A DNA stretch of 64,000 bases, from assembly GCA_003241895.1 (NCBI GenBank), contig QBLY01000002.1, positions 62,001-126,000 of the forward strand, given 5' to 3'. The position numbers and the translations under genes are program-made. Positions 51,880-61,115 of the stretch are shown piece after piece (positions within the stretch are counted from its first letter, which is position 1; every line of letters starts with the position of its first letter). A model generated the notes under the pieces. The model did not search any database, was not told the origin of the DNA, and worked only from the letters and a program-made list of their open reading frames with translations. This stretch comes from Lysobacteraceae bacterium. GTDB lineage: Bacteria > Pseudomonadota > Gammaproteobacteria > Xanthomonadales > Xanthomonadaceae.

Positions 51880-53556
51880 TCAGCCGCAGCGCGCCGGCGC
51901 CGGTTCGGCGCGGAAGTCGCGGTTCATCCCCCGCACGGCGTCATGAAGCGGTCCCGGCGTGCCCTGCAGGTCGTAGACGCCGCCGTACTGCACGTGGTCG
52001 AACAGCTGGACGTCGCGCAGTTGCAGTGCACCCTGCTGCACCGTGATGGAGAACGGCAGGTCGCCGTCGGTGGCCACCGGCTCGATTGCGCCGCACACGC
52101 GCTGTCGCCCGGCGCCGTCGAACACCATCGTCATTGGCGCGCCGTTGCCGGCCTTGAGCTGCAGCGTGGCCGGCGCCGCCGTGTCGGCTTCCAGGCAGAC
52201 CTGGTCGGACATGGCGTCCTCGGCGCGCATCATGCGGCCGTGCTTCGCGGGCACGCGCTGGGACAGGCGATCTCCGGCGGCCAGCGCTACGGCGAAATCC
52301 CCGCTGGGAAGCGCCTGCAGTGCTTTTTCCGCAGCGCCATCGCGCCGATCCAGCTGCCAGCCTTCCAAGCCGTAGCCGAAGCTCGGATTGTGCAGCGGGT
52401 TCTCGGCGTAGTCGCGGGCGGTCCAAAGCGCGTAGCCGGCCACGCCCCCTGCCTTCATGACGCACACCGAGCGGTGCAGGAACGTGGCGATCTCTTCGGG
52501 ACGCAGCACCGCGTTGTGTTCGTAGCCCGGCGTGTTGTCGACGAAGTTGAACTGGTCCAGGAACAGGCGCCGTTCGCCGTCGCGGCTGGTTTCGCGCAGC
52601 AGGGTTTCGAACAGCACCAGGCTGCGGTCGGCCGTCAGCTGCTCACCCTGGTTGAGCGCGCCCCAGAACGGCGCCCAATAAAACGTCACGGCATGCCCGG
52701 CGGGCAGGCGGGTCATGCCTTCGTGGCCGATCCACTCTGCCACCACGGGCTTGCCGTCGGGGCCGGGCTCGTAGCGTGGGTCGCGGTCCACCCGCGCTTC
52801 GTAGCTCAGCCCCGGGAACAGGGGCAGCGCCGGGCGATACAGTTTCTCGATCACCAGCCAGTCCCAGAACCCGTTGAACAAGGCCGCGTCGGCGACGCGG
52901 TCGGGCAGGTCGGTGCCGCGTCCGGGATCAGGCGGCAGGGTGGCCAGGTATTCCAGGTAGTCGGGGCGGGCGCTTTCATCCACCTTGCGCAGCCACTGGT
53001 CCTCCCAACTCATGAAGCCCAGGATCACCTGCGGCTTGTCGGCCAGCTCGGCCGACACCCGCTCGAGGAAGCGCTGGTAGGACGCACGCGCCTCGGGATC
53101 GTTCATCAGCCGATGCTGGCGGTCGCCCACGTCGCCCGCCCCGGGATGGAAGAACCAGGCGTAGCCCAGCCGCAGCGCCACCTTCAGGCCGGCCTCGTCG
53201 GCGCGGTCTACGAGGAAGTGCAGGCGTTCGAACGCGCGCTCGTCCCAGCTGCAGCAGGGCAGCATGCCCGGCTGGAAGTCGCCCCACGACACCAGCAGCA
53301 CCACCGTGTCGAAGCCATCGGCGCGAAGCTGCGCGAAATCCTCGGCCACGTGTTCGCGACGAAAGCCGGCGATGAAGTTCTTCGCCCATTGGCGCCCGAA
53401 GTAGTGGGCGGCCACGCGGCCTTCGATGGCGTCGCTGGGGACCTGCACGGTGGCTGCGACCGGCGCGGGAACCACCGCGTCGCCGGCATCGGGAGCGCAG
53501 GCCGCGAGGGTGATGGCGACGGCCAGCGCGGTTAATACTCGTCGGAAGCAACGCAT
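51880..53556 (-). CDS. Lipoprotein with glycoside hydrolase-like TIM barrel, unknown
   Basis: Protein of 558 residues from ATG 53556, with lipobox LAAC (residues 16-19). After the anchor comes a barrel-like region: HVAEDFAQLRADGFDTVVLL, WSWGDFQPG-type strand ends, GLKVALRLGYAW, then LGFMSWEDQW and VTFYWAPFW. Short beta/alpha units with aromatic strand ends resemble GH5/GH42-like hydrolases. The last ~140 residues (from NPSFGYGLEGWQLDRRDG) look like a carbohydrate-binding jelly roll. No catalytic glutamate pair can be named with certainty. Likely acts on an envelope or extracellular glycan. Confidence 0.65.
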   Translation of the reverse strand: MRCFRRVLTALAVAITLAACAPDAGDAVVPAPVAATVQVPSDAIEGRVAAHYFGRQWAKNFIAGFRREHVAEDFAQLRADGFDTVVLLVSWGDFQPGMLPCCSWDERAFERLHFLVDRADEAGLKVALRLGYAWFFHPGAGDVGDRQHRLMNDPEARASYQRFLERVSAELADKPQVILGFMSWEDQWLRKVDESARPDYLEYLATLPPDPGRGTDLPDRVADAALFNGFWDWLVIEKLYRPALPLFPGLSYEARVDRDPRYEPGPDGKPVVAEWIGHEGMTRLPAGHAVTFYWAPFWGALNQGEQLTADRSLVLFETLLRETSRDGERRLFLDQFNFVDNTPGYEHNAVLRPEEIATFLHRSVCVMKAGGVAGYALWTARDYAENPLHNPSFGYGLEGWQLDRRDGAAEKALQALPSGDFAVALAAGDRLSQRVPAKHGRMMRAEDAMSDQVCLEADTAAPATLQLKAGNGAPMTMVFDGAGRQRVCGAIEPVATDGDLPFSITVQQGALQLRDVQLFDHVQYGGVYDLQGTPGPLHDAVRGMNRDFRAEPAPARCG

Positions 53557-53696
53557 GGAGGGTCCGGTGGTTTGAGCCGGCGTTGAGTATAAAGACTGAT
53601 CAGCGGTGCCGTTGCCGCCGCCAGGCGGTGACTTCCGGCATTGCACCCGCGCGCGGCTGTCGCATACTGGCGGCCACTCAACGCGAGGGCTGGACG

Positions 53697-54530
53697 ATGT
53701 TCGACAAGATCTCCCGCAGCTGGACCCTGGTGAAAGCCAGCGCCGCGGTGCTGCGCTCGGACAAGGAGCTGCTGCTGTTCCCGGTGATCTCGTCGATCGC
53801 CACGCTGGTGGCAACGGCGACCTTCCTGGTCCCGGTGATCGGCCTGCGCATCTTCGAGGGCGGCAACATCGGGGTGATGGGCGCGCTGGTCGGCTTCCTG
53901 TTCTACCTGTGCCAGTACTTCGTGATCTTCTTCTTCAACACCGCGCTGGTCGGCGCGGCGATGATCCGCCTCGAGGGCGGCGACCCGACCGTCGCCGACG
54001 GCCTGCGCATTGCCCGCAGCAAGGTCGGGGTCATCCTGGGTTACGCGGCCATTGCCGCCACGGTGGGTTTGTTGCTGCAGATGATCAGCGAGAAATCCGG
54101 TTTCATCGGCAAGATGGTGGTCGGCCTGGTCGGCATGGCCTGGACGCTGGCCAGCTTCCTGGTGGTGCCGATCCTGGTCACGCGCGACGTCGGCCCGATC
54201 GACGCCATCAAGGAAAGCATGGCCCTGCTCAAGCGCACCTGGGGCGAGAACGTCGCCGGCAACGTCGGCATCGGCCTGGCCTTCGGCCTGGTGATGGTGG
54301 CGGTGGTGGTGACGGTGGTGGCGCTGGTGATCGGTGCGGCCGCGTTGGGCGGAGTGAAGCTGGCGATCGTGGTGGGTGTCGTCGGCGCGTTCGCCATTGC
54401 GACGGTGGCGGTGATCCAGGCGGCGCTGTCGGGCATTTATTCGGCGGCCGTGTACCGCTACGCCATGGACGGCCAGGCCCCGGTGGGCTTCGCCGGCCCG
54501 CAGCTGCAGGCCGCATTCCAGCCCAGGTAA
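53697..54530 (+). CDS. DUF6159 family membrane protein
   Basis: Protein of 277 residues with six predicted membrane helices. Start FDKISRSWTLVKASAAVLRS followed by DKELLLFPVISSIATLV, a pattern I know from DUF6159. Later blocks are RLEGGDPTVADGLRIARSKV and ESMALLKRTWGENVAGNVGI. Two long hydrophobic pairs alternate with amphipathic segments. Function unknown. ATG 53697 is the only ATG near the conserved start. Converges on the pteridine reductase gene after 7 bp. Confidence 0.88.
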   Translation: MFDKISRSWTLVKASAAVLRSDKELLLFPVISSIATLVATATFLVPVIGLRIFEGGNIGVMGALVGFLFYLCQYFVIFFFNTALVGAAMIRLEGGDPTVADGLRIARSKVGVILGYAAIAATVGLLLQMISEKSGFIGKMVVGLVGMAWTLASFLVVPILVTRDVGPIDAIKESMALLKRTWGENVAGNVGIGLAFGLVMVAVVVTVVALVIGAAALGGVKLAIVVGVVGAFAIATVAVIQAALSGIYSAAVYRYAMDGQAPVGFAGPQLQAAFQPR

Positions 54531-54537
54531 GCACCGC

Positions 54538-55278
54538 TCAAATGTTGAGGGCGCGCCCGCCGTCCACCCGCAGCACCTGGCCGGTGGTGTAGCGCGCTTC
54601 CTGCAGCAGCCAGCGCACGGCCTCGGCGACATCGTCCGGGTCGCCGGCGCGGCCCAGCGCGGTGCTGGCCAGCATGGCGGCCTTTTCATGCTCGGCCTTG
54701 CCTTCGGCCGGCCACATCACGGCGCCGGGGGCGACGGCGTTCACGCGCACTTCCGGGCCCAGTTCCTTGGCCAGCGACTGGGTCAGCATCACCAGCGACG
54801 CCTTGGCCATGCAGTAGAGGGTGTGGTTCTTGAGCGGCCGCTCGCCGTAGATGTCGGCCAGGTTGACGATGGCGCCGCCGTTGGCGCGCAGGTGCGGCGC
54901 CGCGGCCTGGGACAGGAAGAACGGTGCCCGCGCATTGGACGCGAACAGCTCGTCCCATTGGGCCGGCGTTGCCTCACCCACCGGCGTGGGGAAGAAGGCG
55001 CTGGCGTTGTTCACCAGCGCGTCCAGGCGCCCGAAGCGCGCCACGGTGTCGGCCACCAGGTGGGCCAGGGCGTCGGTGTCGGCCAGTTCGCACTGCAGCA
55101 CCAGCACGCTGCCCGGGCGGCGTTCTTCGAGCTCACGGACCAGGGCCTGCATCGGCGACTGCGACGCGCGATGGTGCAGCGCCAGGTCGTATCCGGCCGC
55201 GTGCAGGCGGCGGGCGATCCGGGCGCCAACGCGCTTGGCGGCGCCGGTGATCAGGGCGACGGGATGGGAATCGGTCAT
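54538..55278 (-). CDS. Pteridine reductase (FolM-like short-chain dehydrogenase)
   Basis: Protein of 246 residues. NADPH motif TGAAKRVGARIARRL is the TGxxxRxG form that marks pteridine reductases. The NNASAFFPTPVGEAT block and YCMAKAS (YxxxK) are the SDR active site. The end GQVLRVDGGRALNI is normal. Expected to reduce dihydrobiopterin-like pterins or dihydromonapterin, and to give back-up dihydrofolate reductase activity. Its closeness to folB and folK supports this. Divergent from the MidA-type gene. Confidence 0.88.
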   Translation of the reverse strand: MTDSHPVALITGAAKRVGARIARRLHAAGYDLALHHRASQSPMQALVRELEERRPGSVLVLQCELADTDALAHLVADTVARFGRLDALVNNASAFFPTPVGEATPAQWDELFASNARAPFFLSQAAAPHLRANGGAIVNLADIYGERPLKNHTLYCMAKASLVMLTQSLAKELGPEVRVNAVAPGAVMWPAEGKAEHEKAAMLASTALGRAGDPDDVAEAVRWLLQEARYTTGQVLRVDGGRALNI

Positions 55279-55332
55279 TCGGGGCTCCGGGGTTTGTCGG
55301 TATCCTGCGCGTTGGCACTTGAAGATTCCATC

Positions 55333-56517
55333 ATGATCCCCGACGCACCCGCCCCCGATGCCGCCGCCCTGGCCCACAGCGACCGCCTGATGGCCATGAT
55401 CCGCGGGCAGATCGCCGCCAGCGGCGGGGTGATTGCGTTCTCGCGTTTCATGGAGCTGGCGCTGTATGCGCCGGGGCTGGGCTACTACAGCGCGGGCTCG
55501 CGCAAGTTCGGCGCCGAGGGTGATTTCGTCACCTCGCCCGAGCTCGGGCCGACCTTCGCGCAGTGCGTGGCCGAGGGCGCGGCCCAGGTGTTCGCGCAGC
55601 TGGACGGGGACGTGGACTTCTTTGAAATCGGCAGCGGCAGCGGCGCCTTCGCCGAGGCGGCGCTGCAGCACCTGTCGGCGATGGGTGCGCTGCCCGCGCG
55701 CTATCTGGTGCTCGAGCCCAGCGCCGACCTGCGCGAGCGCCAACAGGCGCGCCTGGCGGCGTCGCTGGCGCCGGACGTGTTCGCACGCGTGTCCTGGCTC
55801 GACGGCCCGCCGGAATCGAAATGGCGCGGCCTGCTGTTTGCCAACGAAGTGCTGGACGCGCTGCCGACGCCGCGCTTCGCCGTGCGCGGCGGCGAGGTTT
55901 ACGAGGAACACGTGGCGCTGGATCCGGAGGGCGCGCTGATCCGCGTCGACCAGCCGGCGGACGCGCTGCTGCACGCCGCCGTGCGCCACGTCGAGCGCAC
56001 CCTGGGCGCGCCGTTCGCCGAGGGCTATCGGTCCGAACTGCTGCCGCAGCTGCCGTACTGGATCCAGGCCGTGGGTGGGCTGCTGCAGGACGGGGCGATG
56101 CTGTTCGTGGACTACGGCTACCCACGCCAGGAGTACTACCTGCCCGAACGCAGCGACGGCACGCTGGTCTGCCATCACCGCCACCGGGCCAACGCCAATC
56201 CGTTCCATTTGCCGGGCCTGCAGGACATCACCGCCTTCGTGGACTTCACCGCGCTGGCGGAAGCGGGCGTCAACGCCGGCTTCGATTTCGCCGGCTACTG
56301 CGCGCAGGCCAGCTTCCTGATCAACTGCGGCCTGCCGGGTCGGCTGGCGGCCATCGAAGCCATCGACGATCTGGTGGAGCGCCATCGCCGCACCAACGAG
56401 GTCAAGCGCCTCACGCTGCCCGGCGAGATGGGCGAGCGGTTCCAGGTGATGGGCTTCCAGCGCGGCGTGGACATCCGCGGGCTGTTCGCGCGTGGCGACC
56501 TGAGCCGACGCCTGTGA
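55333..56517 (+). CDS. MidA/NDUFAF7 family SAM-dependent methyltransferase
   Basis: Protein of 394 residues. Blocks typical of the NDUFAF7 family are MELALYAPGLGYYSAGSRKF, GDFVTSPELGPTFA, the SAM loop FFEIGSGSGAFAEAAL, FANEVLDALPTPRF and LFVDYGYPRQEYY. In mitochondria the relative methylates an arginine of a complex I subunit; the bacterial target is not proven. An NDUFA9-like gene lies 2.5 kb away. The stop overlaps the next gene (GTGA). Confidence 0.93.
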   Translation: MIPDAPAPDAAALAHSDRLMAMIRGQIAASGGVIAFSRFMELALYAPGLGYYSAGSRKFGAEGDFVTSPELGPTFAQCVAEGAAQVFAQLDGDVDFFEIGSGSGAFAEAALQHLSAMGALPARYLVLEPSADLRERQQARLAASLAPDVFARVSWLDGPPESKWRGLLFANEVLDALPTPRFAVRGGEVYEEHVALDPEGALIRVDQPADALLHAAVRHVERTLGAPFAEGYRSELLPQLPYWIQAVGGLLQDGAMLFVDYGYPRQEYYLPERSDGTLVCHHRHRANANPFHLPGLQDITAFVDFTALAEAGVNAGFDFAGYCAQASFLINCGLPGRLAAIEAIDDLVERHRRTNEVKRLTLPGEMGERFQVMGFQRGVDIRGLFARGDLSRRL

Positions 56518-56903
56518 CGCTGCGGCCATTCGCCAGGCCACGGCTGTGGTTGGGCGTGTGGATCTTCGGCTGGGCGCTGTGCATCGCGCTGTCGCTGATG
56601 CCGCCGATCACGCTGGGCGGTCCGCCCGATTCGGACAAGGTCGGCCACTTCCTCGCCTATTTCACCCTGTCGGCCTGGGCGATGCTGGTGTTCCGCGCGC
56701 GCCGCGCGCAGGGGCTGGCCGCCGTCGCGCTGGTGCTGCTGGGACTGGGCGTGGAATGGGCGCAGGCCAATCTCACCGACACCCGCCAGGGCGACCTGCG
56801 CGACGCGCTGGCCAATACGCTGGGCATCGGGCTGGGCTGGGCGCTGGCGTTCACGCCGGCGGCGAGCCTGCTCGAAAAACTCGACCGTAAACTCTTCCGC
56901 TGA
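56514..56903 (+). CDS. VanZ-like membrane protein
   Basis: Protein of 129 residues from GTG 56514, overlapping the previous stop. It has four membrane helices. The VanZ signature PPDSDKVGHFLAYFTLSAWA is present, followed by GLGVEWAQANLTDTRQGDLR. The family includes a teicoplanin resistance protein, but most members, as probably here, are not resistance genes. Confidence 0.88.
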   Translation: MTLRPFARPRLWLGVWIFGWALCIALSLMPPITLGGPPDSDKVGHFLAYFTLSAWAMLVFRARRAQGLAAVALVLLGLGVEWAQANLTDTRQGDLRDALANTLGIGLGWALAFTPAASLLEKLDRKLFR

Positions 56904-56927
56904 CGGGGCCGGTTCGGACCCGGCGCG

Positions 56928-58148
56928 TCAGCCGCGGGCTTGCCGGATGGCTTCGATGCGCGCCTTGCGCAGCCACTCGCCCACGGCCGTTCCAGTCAGG
57001 CCCGAAGCCACCGCGTGGCCGGCCGACACCGACAGCGCCGCGGCATGCAGCGCCAGCAGCATCGGGCCCGACGGGTAGTCCGATTCGCCCAGCCCCAGGC
57101 GCCCGCGTTTGTCGGCTTCGCACACCAGGGCCAGCTGGCGGATGCGCCCGGGCTTGCGGAAGCCGTCGCAGCGGGCCATCAGGTCGTGCACGGTGTCGGG
57201 CCGGAGCTCGGCCAGCCGGTGGATGTTGAGGTGTTCGCGGCAGCAGATTTCGGCCACCGCGGCGAATTCAGCCGGCACCTTGTAGCGTGCGCACAGCGCG
57301 CGCAGCGGCCGCACGCCGCTGTGTTCGTGGCCGATGTGCCGGGGCAGCTCATGGGCGGGCGTCAGCGCCTTGCCCAGGTCGTGGGTGAGGGCGCAGAAGC
57401 CCACCAGGGCATCGCCCGGGGCCAGGCGCGCCGCCATGTCCAGCACCATCTGGGTATGCACGCCGGTGTCCACTTCCGGGTGGTACTCCGGGCGCTGCGG
57501 CACGCCGTACAGCGCGTCCACTTCCGGCAGCAGCCGGGCCAGCGCACCGCAGTCGCGCAGCAGGGCGATGGCGGCCGAGGGCTGCGGCATTTCCAGCGCT
57601 TTCTTCAGCTCCTGCCAGACGCGTTCGGCCACCAGGTGGTCCACTTCGCCGGCGGCCACCATGTCGCGCATCAGCGCCAGTGTTTCCGGGGCGACGGTGA
57701 AGCCCAGCGGCGCGAAGCGCGCCAGGAAGCGCGCAGCGCGCAGGATCCGCACCGGGTCTTCGGCAAAGGCGGGCGAGACGTGCCGCAATACCCGCGCCTG
57801 CACGTCGGCCGCGCCGCCGAACGGGTCCACCAGCGTGCCGTCCGCAGCCTGGGCGATGGCGTTGACGGTGAAGTCGCGGCGGGCCAGGTCCTGTTCCAGC
57901 GTCACCGTTTGATCGGCGTGGAAAACGAAGCCGCGATAGCCCGGCGCCGTCTTGCGCTCGGTGCGCGCCAGCGCGTGTTCTTCCTTGGTGCGCGGGTGCA
58001 GGAACACCGGGAAGTCCTTGCCCACCGGCAGGAAGCCTTCGCGCACCATGGATTCGGGCGTGGCGCCCACCACCACCCAGTCGCTGTCGCCCGGCGCCTG
58101 GCCGAGCAGGCGGTCGCGAACGGCGCCGCCGACCAGGTAGGTCTTCAT
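56928..58148 (-). CDS. cca: Multifunctional CCA tRNA nucleotidyltransferase
   Basis: Protein of 406 residues. Adds CCA to tRNA 3' ends. The class II head has [13 protein letters not shown] and the metal aspartates in D21-S-D23; [13 protein letters not shown] selects nucleotides. The HD phosphohydrolase domain ([12 protein letters not shown] and [11 protein letters not shown]) marks the gammaproteobacterial long form with 2',3'-phosphodiesterase activity. Starts 3 bp after the NDUFA9-like gene stop on the same strand. Confidence 0.97.
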   Translation of the reverse strand: MKTYLVGGAVRDRLLGQAPGDSDWVVVGATPESMVREGFLPVGKDFPVFLHPRTKEEHALARTERKTAPGYRGFVFHADQTVTLEQDLARRDFTVNAIAQAADGTLVDPFGGAADVQARVLRHVSPAFAEDPVRILRAARFLARFAPLGFTVAPETLALMRDMVAAGEVDHLVAERVWQELKKALEMPQPSAAIALLRDCGALARLLPEVDALYGVPQRPEYHPEVDTGVHTQMVLDMAARLAPGDALVGFCALTHDLGKALTPAHELPRHIGHEHSGVRPLRALCARYKVPAEFAAVAEICCREHLNIHRLAELRPDTVHDLMARCDGFRKPGRIRQLALVCEADKRGRLGLGESDYPSGPMLLALHAAALSVSAGHAVASGLTGTAVGEWLRKARIEAIRQARG

Positions 58149-58151
58149 GGC

Positions 58152-59093
58152 TCAGCGCGCGGCGCGGTAGCGGTCATACCGGGTCTGGCGATCGTCCATG
58201 TGGCCCAGAATTTCCGGCAGCTTGTCGGCCACGCGCGTGGGCGTGATGCCCAGGCGGTGCAGGCCGTCGATGCCGCCCACCGAATCGGTAAGCAGCGAAC
58301 GGAAATTGTCGGACGAGAACGGCTTGCCCGGCACGAAGTCGAACACGAACCCCTGCACGCGGCCGATCGGGTCCGGCAGCGGCAGCACCAGGCGCTTGAG
58401 CCCGCGGGCCTTGGCGGTCATGCGGACGATCTCGGCCATGGTGTAGACGTCGGGCCCGTAGAGTTCATAGACCTCGCCGAAGGTCTTGCGGTTGCGCAGG
58501 GTACGCACGAACGCTTCCACCACGTCGTTGACGTACACCGGCGCGAAGCGCGCACCGGCGCGCGCCAGCGGCAGCACCGGCGCCAGCTTGAGCAGGGCGG
58601 CGAATCGGCAGAACAGGCCGTCGCCGTGGCCGAAGATCACCGACGGCTCGAAAATGGTGAAGTCCAGGCCGGACGCCTTCACCGCAGCCTCGGCTTCGCC
58701 GCGTGACTTCAGGTAATGGCTTTGGCCGCGGCCGGCGTTGAGCGAGCTCATCTGCAGCAGGCGGCGCACGCCTGCCAGCTGCATGGCCGCGATCACCAGC
58801 TTGGTCAGCTCGACGTGGACGCGGCGGAAACCGCGGCCGTTGTCGCCCGACTCGTTGAGGATGCCCACCAGGTTGACCACCACGTTGCAGCCGGTGAACG
58901 CCTGGCGCAGAGCGGTGGGGTCGTACACGTCCACTTCGCGCAGCTCCACGCCGGGCGGCAGCATGCGGTGGTCGTGGCAGGCCAGGTTGCGGCTGAGCAG
59001 GATGACGGCGTGGCCGTCGGCGGCGAGGCGCGCCACCAGGTGGCGGCCGACGAAGCCGGTGCCACCGAGGATCACGATCTTGAGCGGGGTCAT
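58152..59093 (-). CDS. NDUFA9-like NAD(P)-binding protein (atypical SDR)
   Basis: Protein of 313 residues from ATG 59093. The Rossmann motif is VILGGTGFVGRHLVARL. CNVVVNLVGILNESG and RLLQMSSLNAG follow, with the HYLKSRGEAEAAVKAS block where YxxxK of classic SDRs is replaced by YLKSRGEAE. This is the NDUFA9/complex I accessory-like group that binds NADPH and is often not enzymatically proven. Overlaps the transglycosylase stop (ATGA). Confidence 0.92.
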   Translation of the reverse strand: MTPLKIVILGGTGFVGRHLVARLAADGHAVILLSRNLACHDHRMLPPGVELREVDVYDPTALRQAFTGCNVVVNLVGILNESGDNGRGFRRVHVELTKLVIAAMQLAGVRRLLQMSSLNAGRGQSHYLKSRGEAEAAVKASGLDFTIFEPSVIFGHGDGLFCRFAALLKLAPVLPLARAGARFAPVYVNDVVEAFVRTLRNRKTFGEVYELYGPDVYTMAEIVRMTAKARGLKRLVLPLPDPIGRVQGFVFDFVPGKPFSSDNFRSLLTDSVGGIDGLHRLGITPTRVADKLPEILGHMDDRQTRYDRYRAAR

Positions 59094-61072
59094 GGCGTGG
59101 TTGTCTTGTCCGGAAGCGTGGGGCATGAGAAGGCGCGGCGCGACGAGGTTGCCACCGTGCGGCCGAGCATTCGCTCGGTCACCGGCACGGCGCTGCCGTC
59201 CAGGCGCCAATCGTAGATGACGCTGAAGGCCAGAACGCGCGCGATGTAGTCGCGGGTTTCCTTGTAGGTGACGGTCTCGATCCAGAAGTCGGGGTCGAAT
59301 CCGGGCCGGTCGCGGTTCCAGCGCATCACCGGCGCCGGGCCGGCGTTGTAGGCGGCAATGGCCTGGTAGGCGACGCCGGCGTGCTGGTCCACTTCGTGAC
59401 GCAGGTGGGCAATGCCCAGGGTCATGTTGAACTCGGGGTCGTACAGGCTGGCGGGACCGCTGTAGGGCAGGCCCAGGCGCTTGGCGGTCATGGCGGCGGT
59501 GGACGGCAGCAGCTGCATCAAGCCCATGGCGTTGGCCGGCGAACGCGCGCGCGGCATGAAGGCGCTTTCGGCGCGGGTCTGGGCGGCCACCCAGGCCGGA
59601 TCAATGGCGTTCTTGCGCGACTCGCGGCGCAGCACGTTTTCGTGGTGCAGCGGGAAGCGCAGGCGGTATTGCCGGAGGTCTTGCGGATCGGTGCCGATGG
59701 TGAACACGGCCCGGTCGTGCCAGCCGGCCTGCAGCGCGTAGTCGATCGCGATGTAGCGCCCGGCGTCGTCGAGCGACTTGAGCAGCGCCGTCCATTCGCG
59801 CGTGGCCTGCGAAACCCGGTCCAGCGCGTAAAGTTCCAGCGCGCGCACCAATCCGGGGTTGCTGGCGATGCGGCGGCGCAGGGCGTCGTCCTTGGACGGC
59901 TCCAGCGGGCACAGCGTGTAGTAGGACTGGCCCAGGCGGTCGGCGGCCAGGAACCCGTGGAAGGTGGCCGTGGCGGCGGACTGGCGATAGAGCGCCTTGG
60001 CGGCGTCCATCTGGCCCTGGCGCTCGCGCAGGCGGGCTTCGTAGTACTGCCAGCGCGGATCACCGCGCTGCGCGGCGGGCATCGCCTCGAGCGCGCGCAG
60101 CGCGCTGGCGTCATCGCCGCGGTTCATGGCTTCGCGCACGCGCCATTCGTGCAGGCGCTCGTCGTAGGATGCGGCCGGCACGGCTTCGAGCCGCGTCGAC
60201 GAACCGGGCAGGTACGACGCCACCGTCCACAGCGCTATCTGGTAAAGCACCTTGCCGCGCTGTGCCTCGTCCATGCCCAGTACCGGGGCCAGCGTAGCCA
60301 GCTGCGCCTGCGCCGCGTCGGGCGAGCGGCGCGCCAGGCGCGCCAGGCCCTCGGCGGCGACATCGCGGCTGCGCGCGGTCCTGGGCCACTGGTTGGCGCG
60401 CGCATGCGGTCCGTCGATGAAGTCGGCGTAGTCGCGCGCCAGGGCGGCGTCGGCGGCCGGAAGGCCGGGTGCGAGGAAGCGCATCAGGCCGGTTTGGCCC
60501 TGGCCGCCGGCCAGTTCGATGCGCTGCCAGCGCAGGCCGGCGTCGAGCTTGCCCAGCGACTGCAGCGATTTGAAGGGCAGGTCGCAGGTGGCGGGCAGGG
60601 TGGTGCCGGTGAGCCACAGCGCCTGGCCGTCGGCGATCCAGGCCGCGTCGGTGGCGCCGGTCGCCAGCCGCGCAGCGAGGTCGGCGCAGCGGAATTCATT
60701 CGATGTGGACGGGCGATAGTCGGCGCGGAAGCTGGTCCAGTCGCCACGCTTGGCCAGTTCCATCAACCAGCCGTCGCGCAGCCAGTCGGCGGACGGCTGG
60801 CCGTCGTAGCGGGCCAGCACCGGGCGTACTTCCCGGGCCGTGGCATGCGCCAGCTGGCGCCGCATCGCGGTGGCCTCCACCCAGCCCAGCAGCGGGTGGT
60901 CGGCGATGCGCGCGACGTCCTGTACGCTGAGCGTTCCCTGCTCGGCCACGTGGAAGCCTTCCAGGATGGCCGGTCGCTGGCGTGACAGGTCGGCCGGCGC
61001 GACGCCCTGCGCCGCGGCGGAAACAGCGGACAGGACAAGGACGAAAAAGGTGCTGAGGCGAATCATCGACAT
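59090..61072 (-). CDS. slt: Soluble lytic murein transglycosylase (Slt family)
   Basis: Protein of 660 residues from ATG 61072. A signal peptide (ends AAAQ near residue 22) leads to a long helical U/L-domain superhelix and a C-terminal SLT domain. The catalytic glutamate is in AAQTRAESAFMPRARSPANA, followed by MGLMQLLPSTA and the YNAGP motif (IAAYNAGPAPVMRW). Cleaves glycan strands in the periplasm. The longer frame to 61117 lacks a start signal. Co-transcribed with the NDUFA9-like gene and cca. Confidence 0.95.
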   Translation of the reverse strand: MSMIRLSTFFVLVLSAVSAAAQGVAPADLSRQRPAILEGFHVAEQGTLSVQDVARIADHPLLGWVEATAMRRQLAHATAREVRPVLARYDGQPSADWLRDGWLMELAKRGDWTSFRADYRPSTSNEFRCADLAARLATGATDAAWIADGQALWLTGTTLPATCDLPFKSLQSLGKLDAGLRWQRIELAGGQGQTGLMRFLAPGLPAADAALARDYADFIDGPHARANQWPRTARSRDVAAEGLARLARRSPDAAQAQLATLAPVLGMDEAQRGKVLYQIALWTVASYLPGSSTRLEAVPAASYDERLHEWRVREAMNRGDDASALRALEAMPAAQRGDPRWQYYEARLRERQGQMDAAKALYRQSAATATFHGFLAADRLGQSYYTLCPLEPSKDDALRRRIASNPGLVRALELYALDRVSQATREWTALLKSLDDAGRYIAIDYALQAGWHDRAVFTIGTDPQDLRQYRLRFPLHHENVLRRESRKNAIDPAWVAAQTRAESAFMPRARSPANAMGLMQLLPSTAAMTAKRLGLPYSGPASLYDPEFNMTLGIAHLRHEVDQHAGVAYQAIAAYNAGPAPVMRWNRDRPGFDPDFWIETVTYKETRDYIARVLAFSVIYDWRLDGSAVPVTERMLGRTVATSSRRAFSCPTLPDKTTTP

Positions 61073-61079
61073 GGCCCTG

Positions 61080-61085
61080 AGTTTA
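61080..61085 (-). promoter_or_regulatory. -10 hexamer TAAACT, 7 bases before the slt ATG
   Basis: Minus strand: TAAACT, CAGGGCC, ATG at 61072. The leader would be zero to one base. Confidence 0.35.
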
Positions 61086-61115
61086 GCCCATGGCGCCTGA
61101 GCGGCCGGTGCCGGC

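Noticed and set aside
56514-56903. VanZ as a glycopeptide resistance gene
   Set aside because: There is no vanHAX or two-component system nearby, and VanZ-like proteins are widespread in organisms without such resistance.
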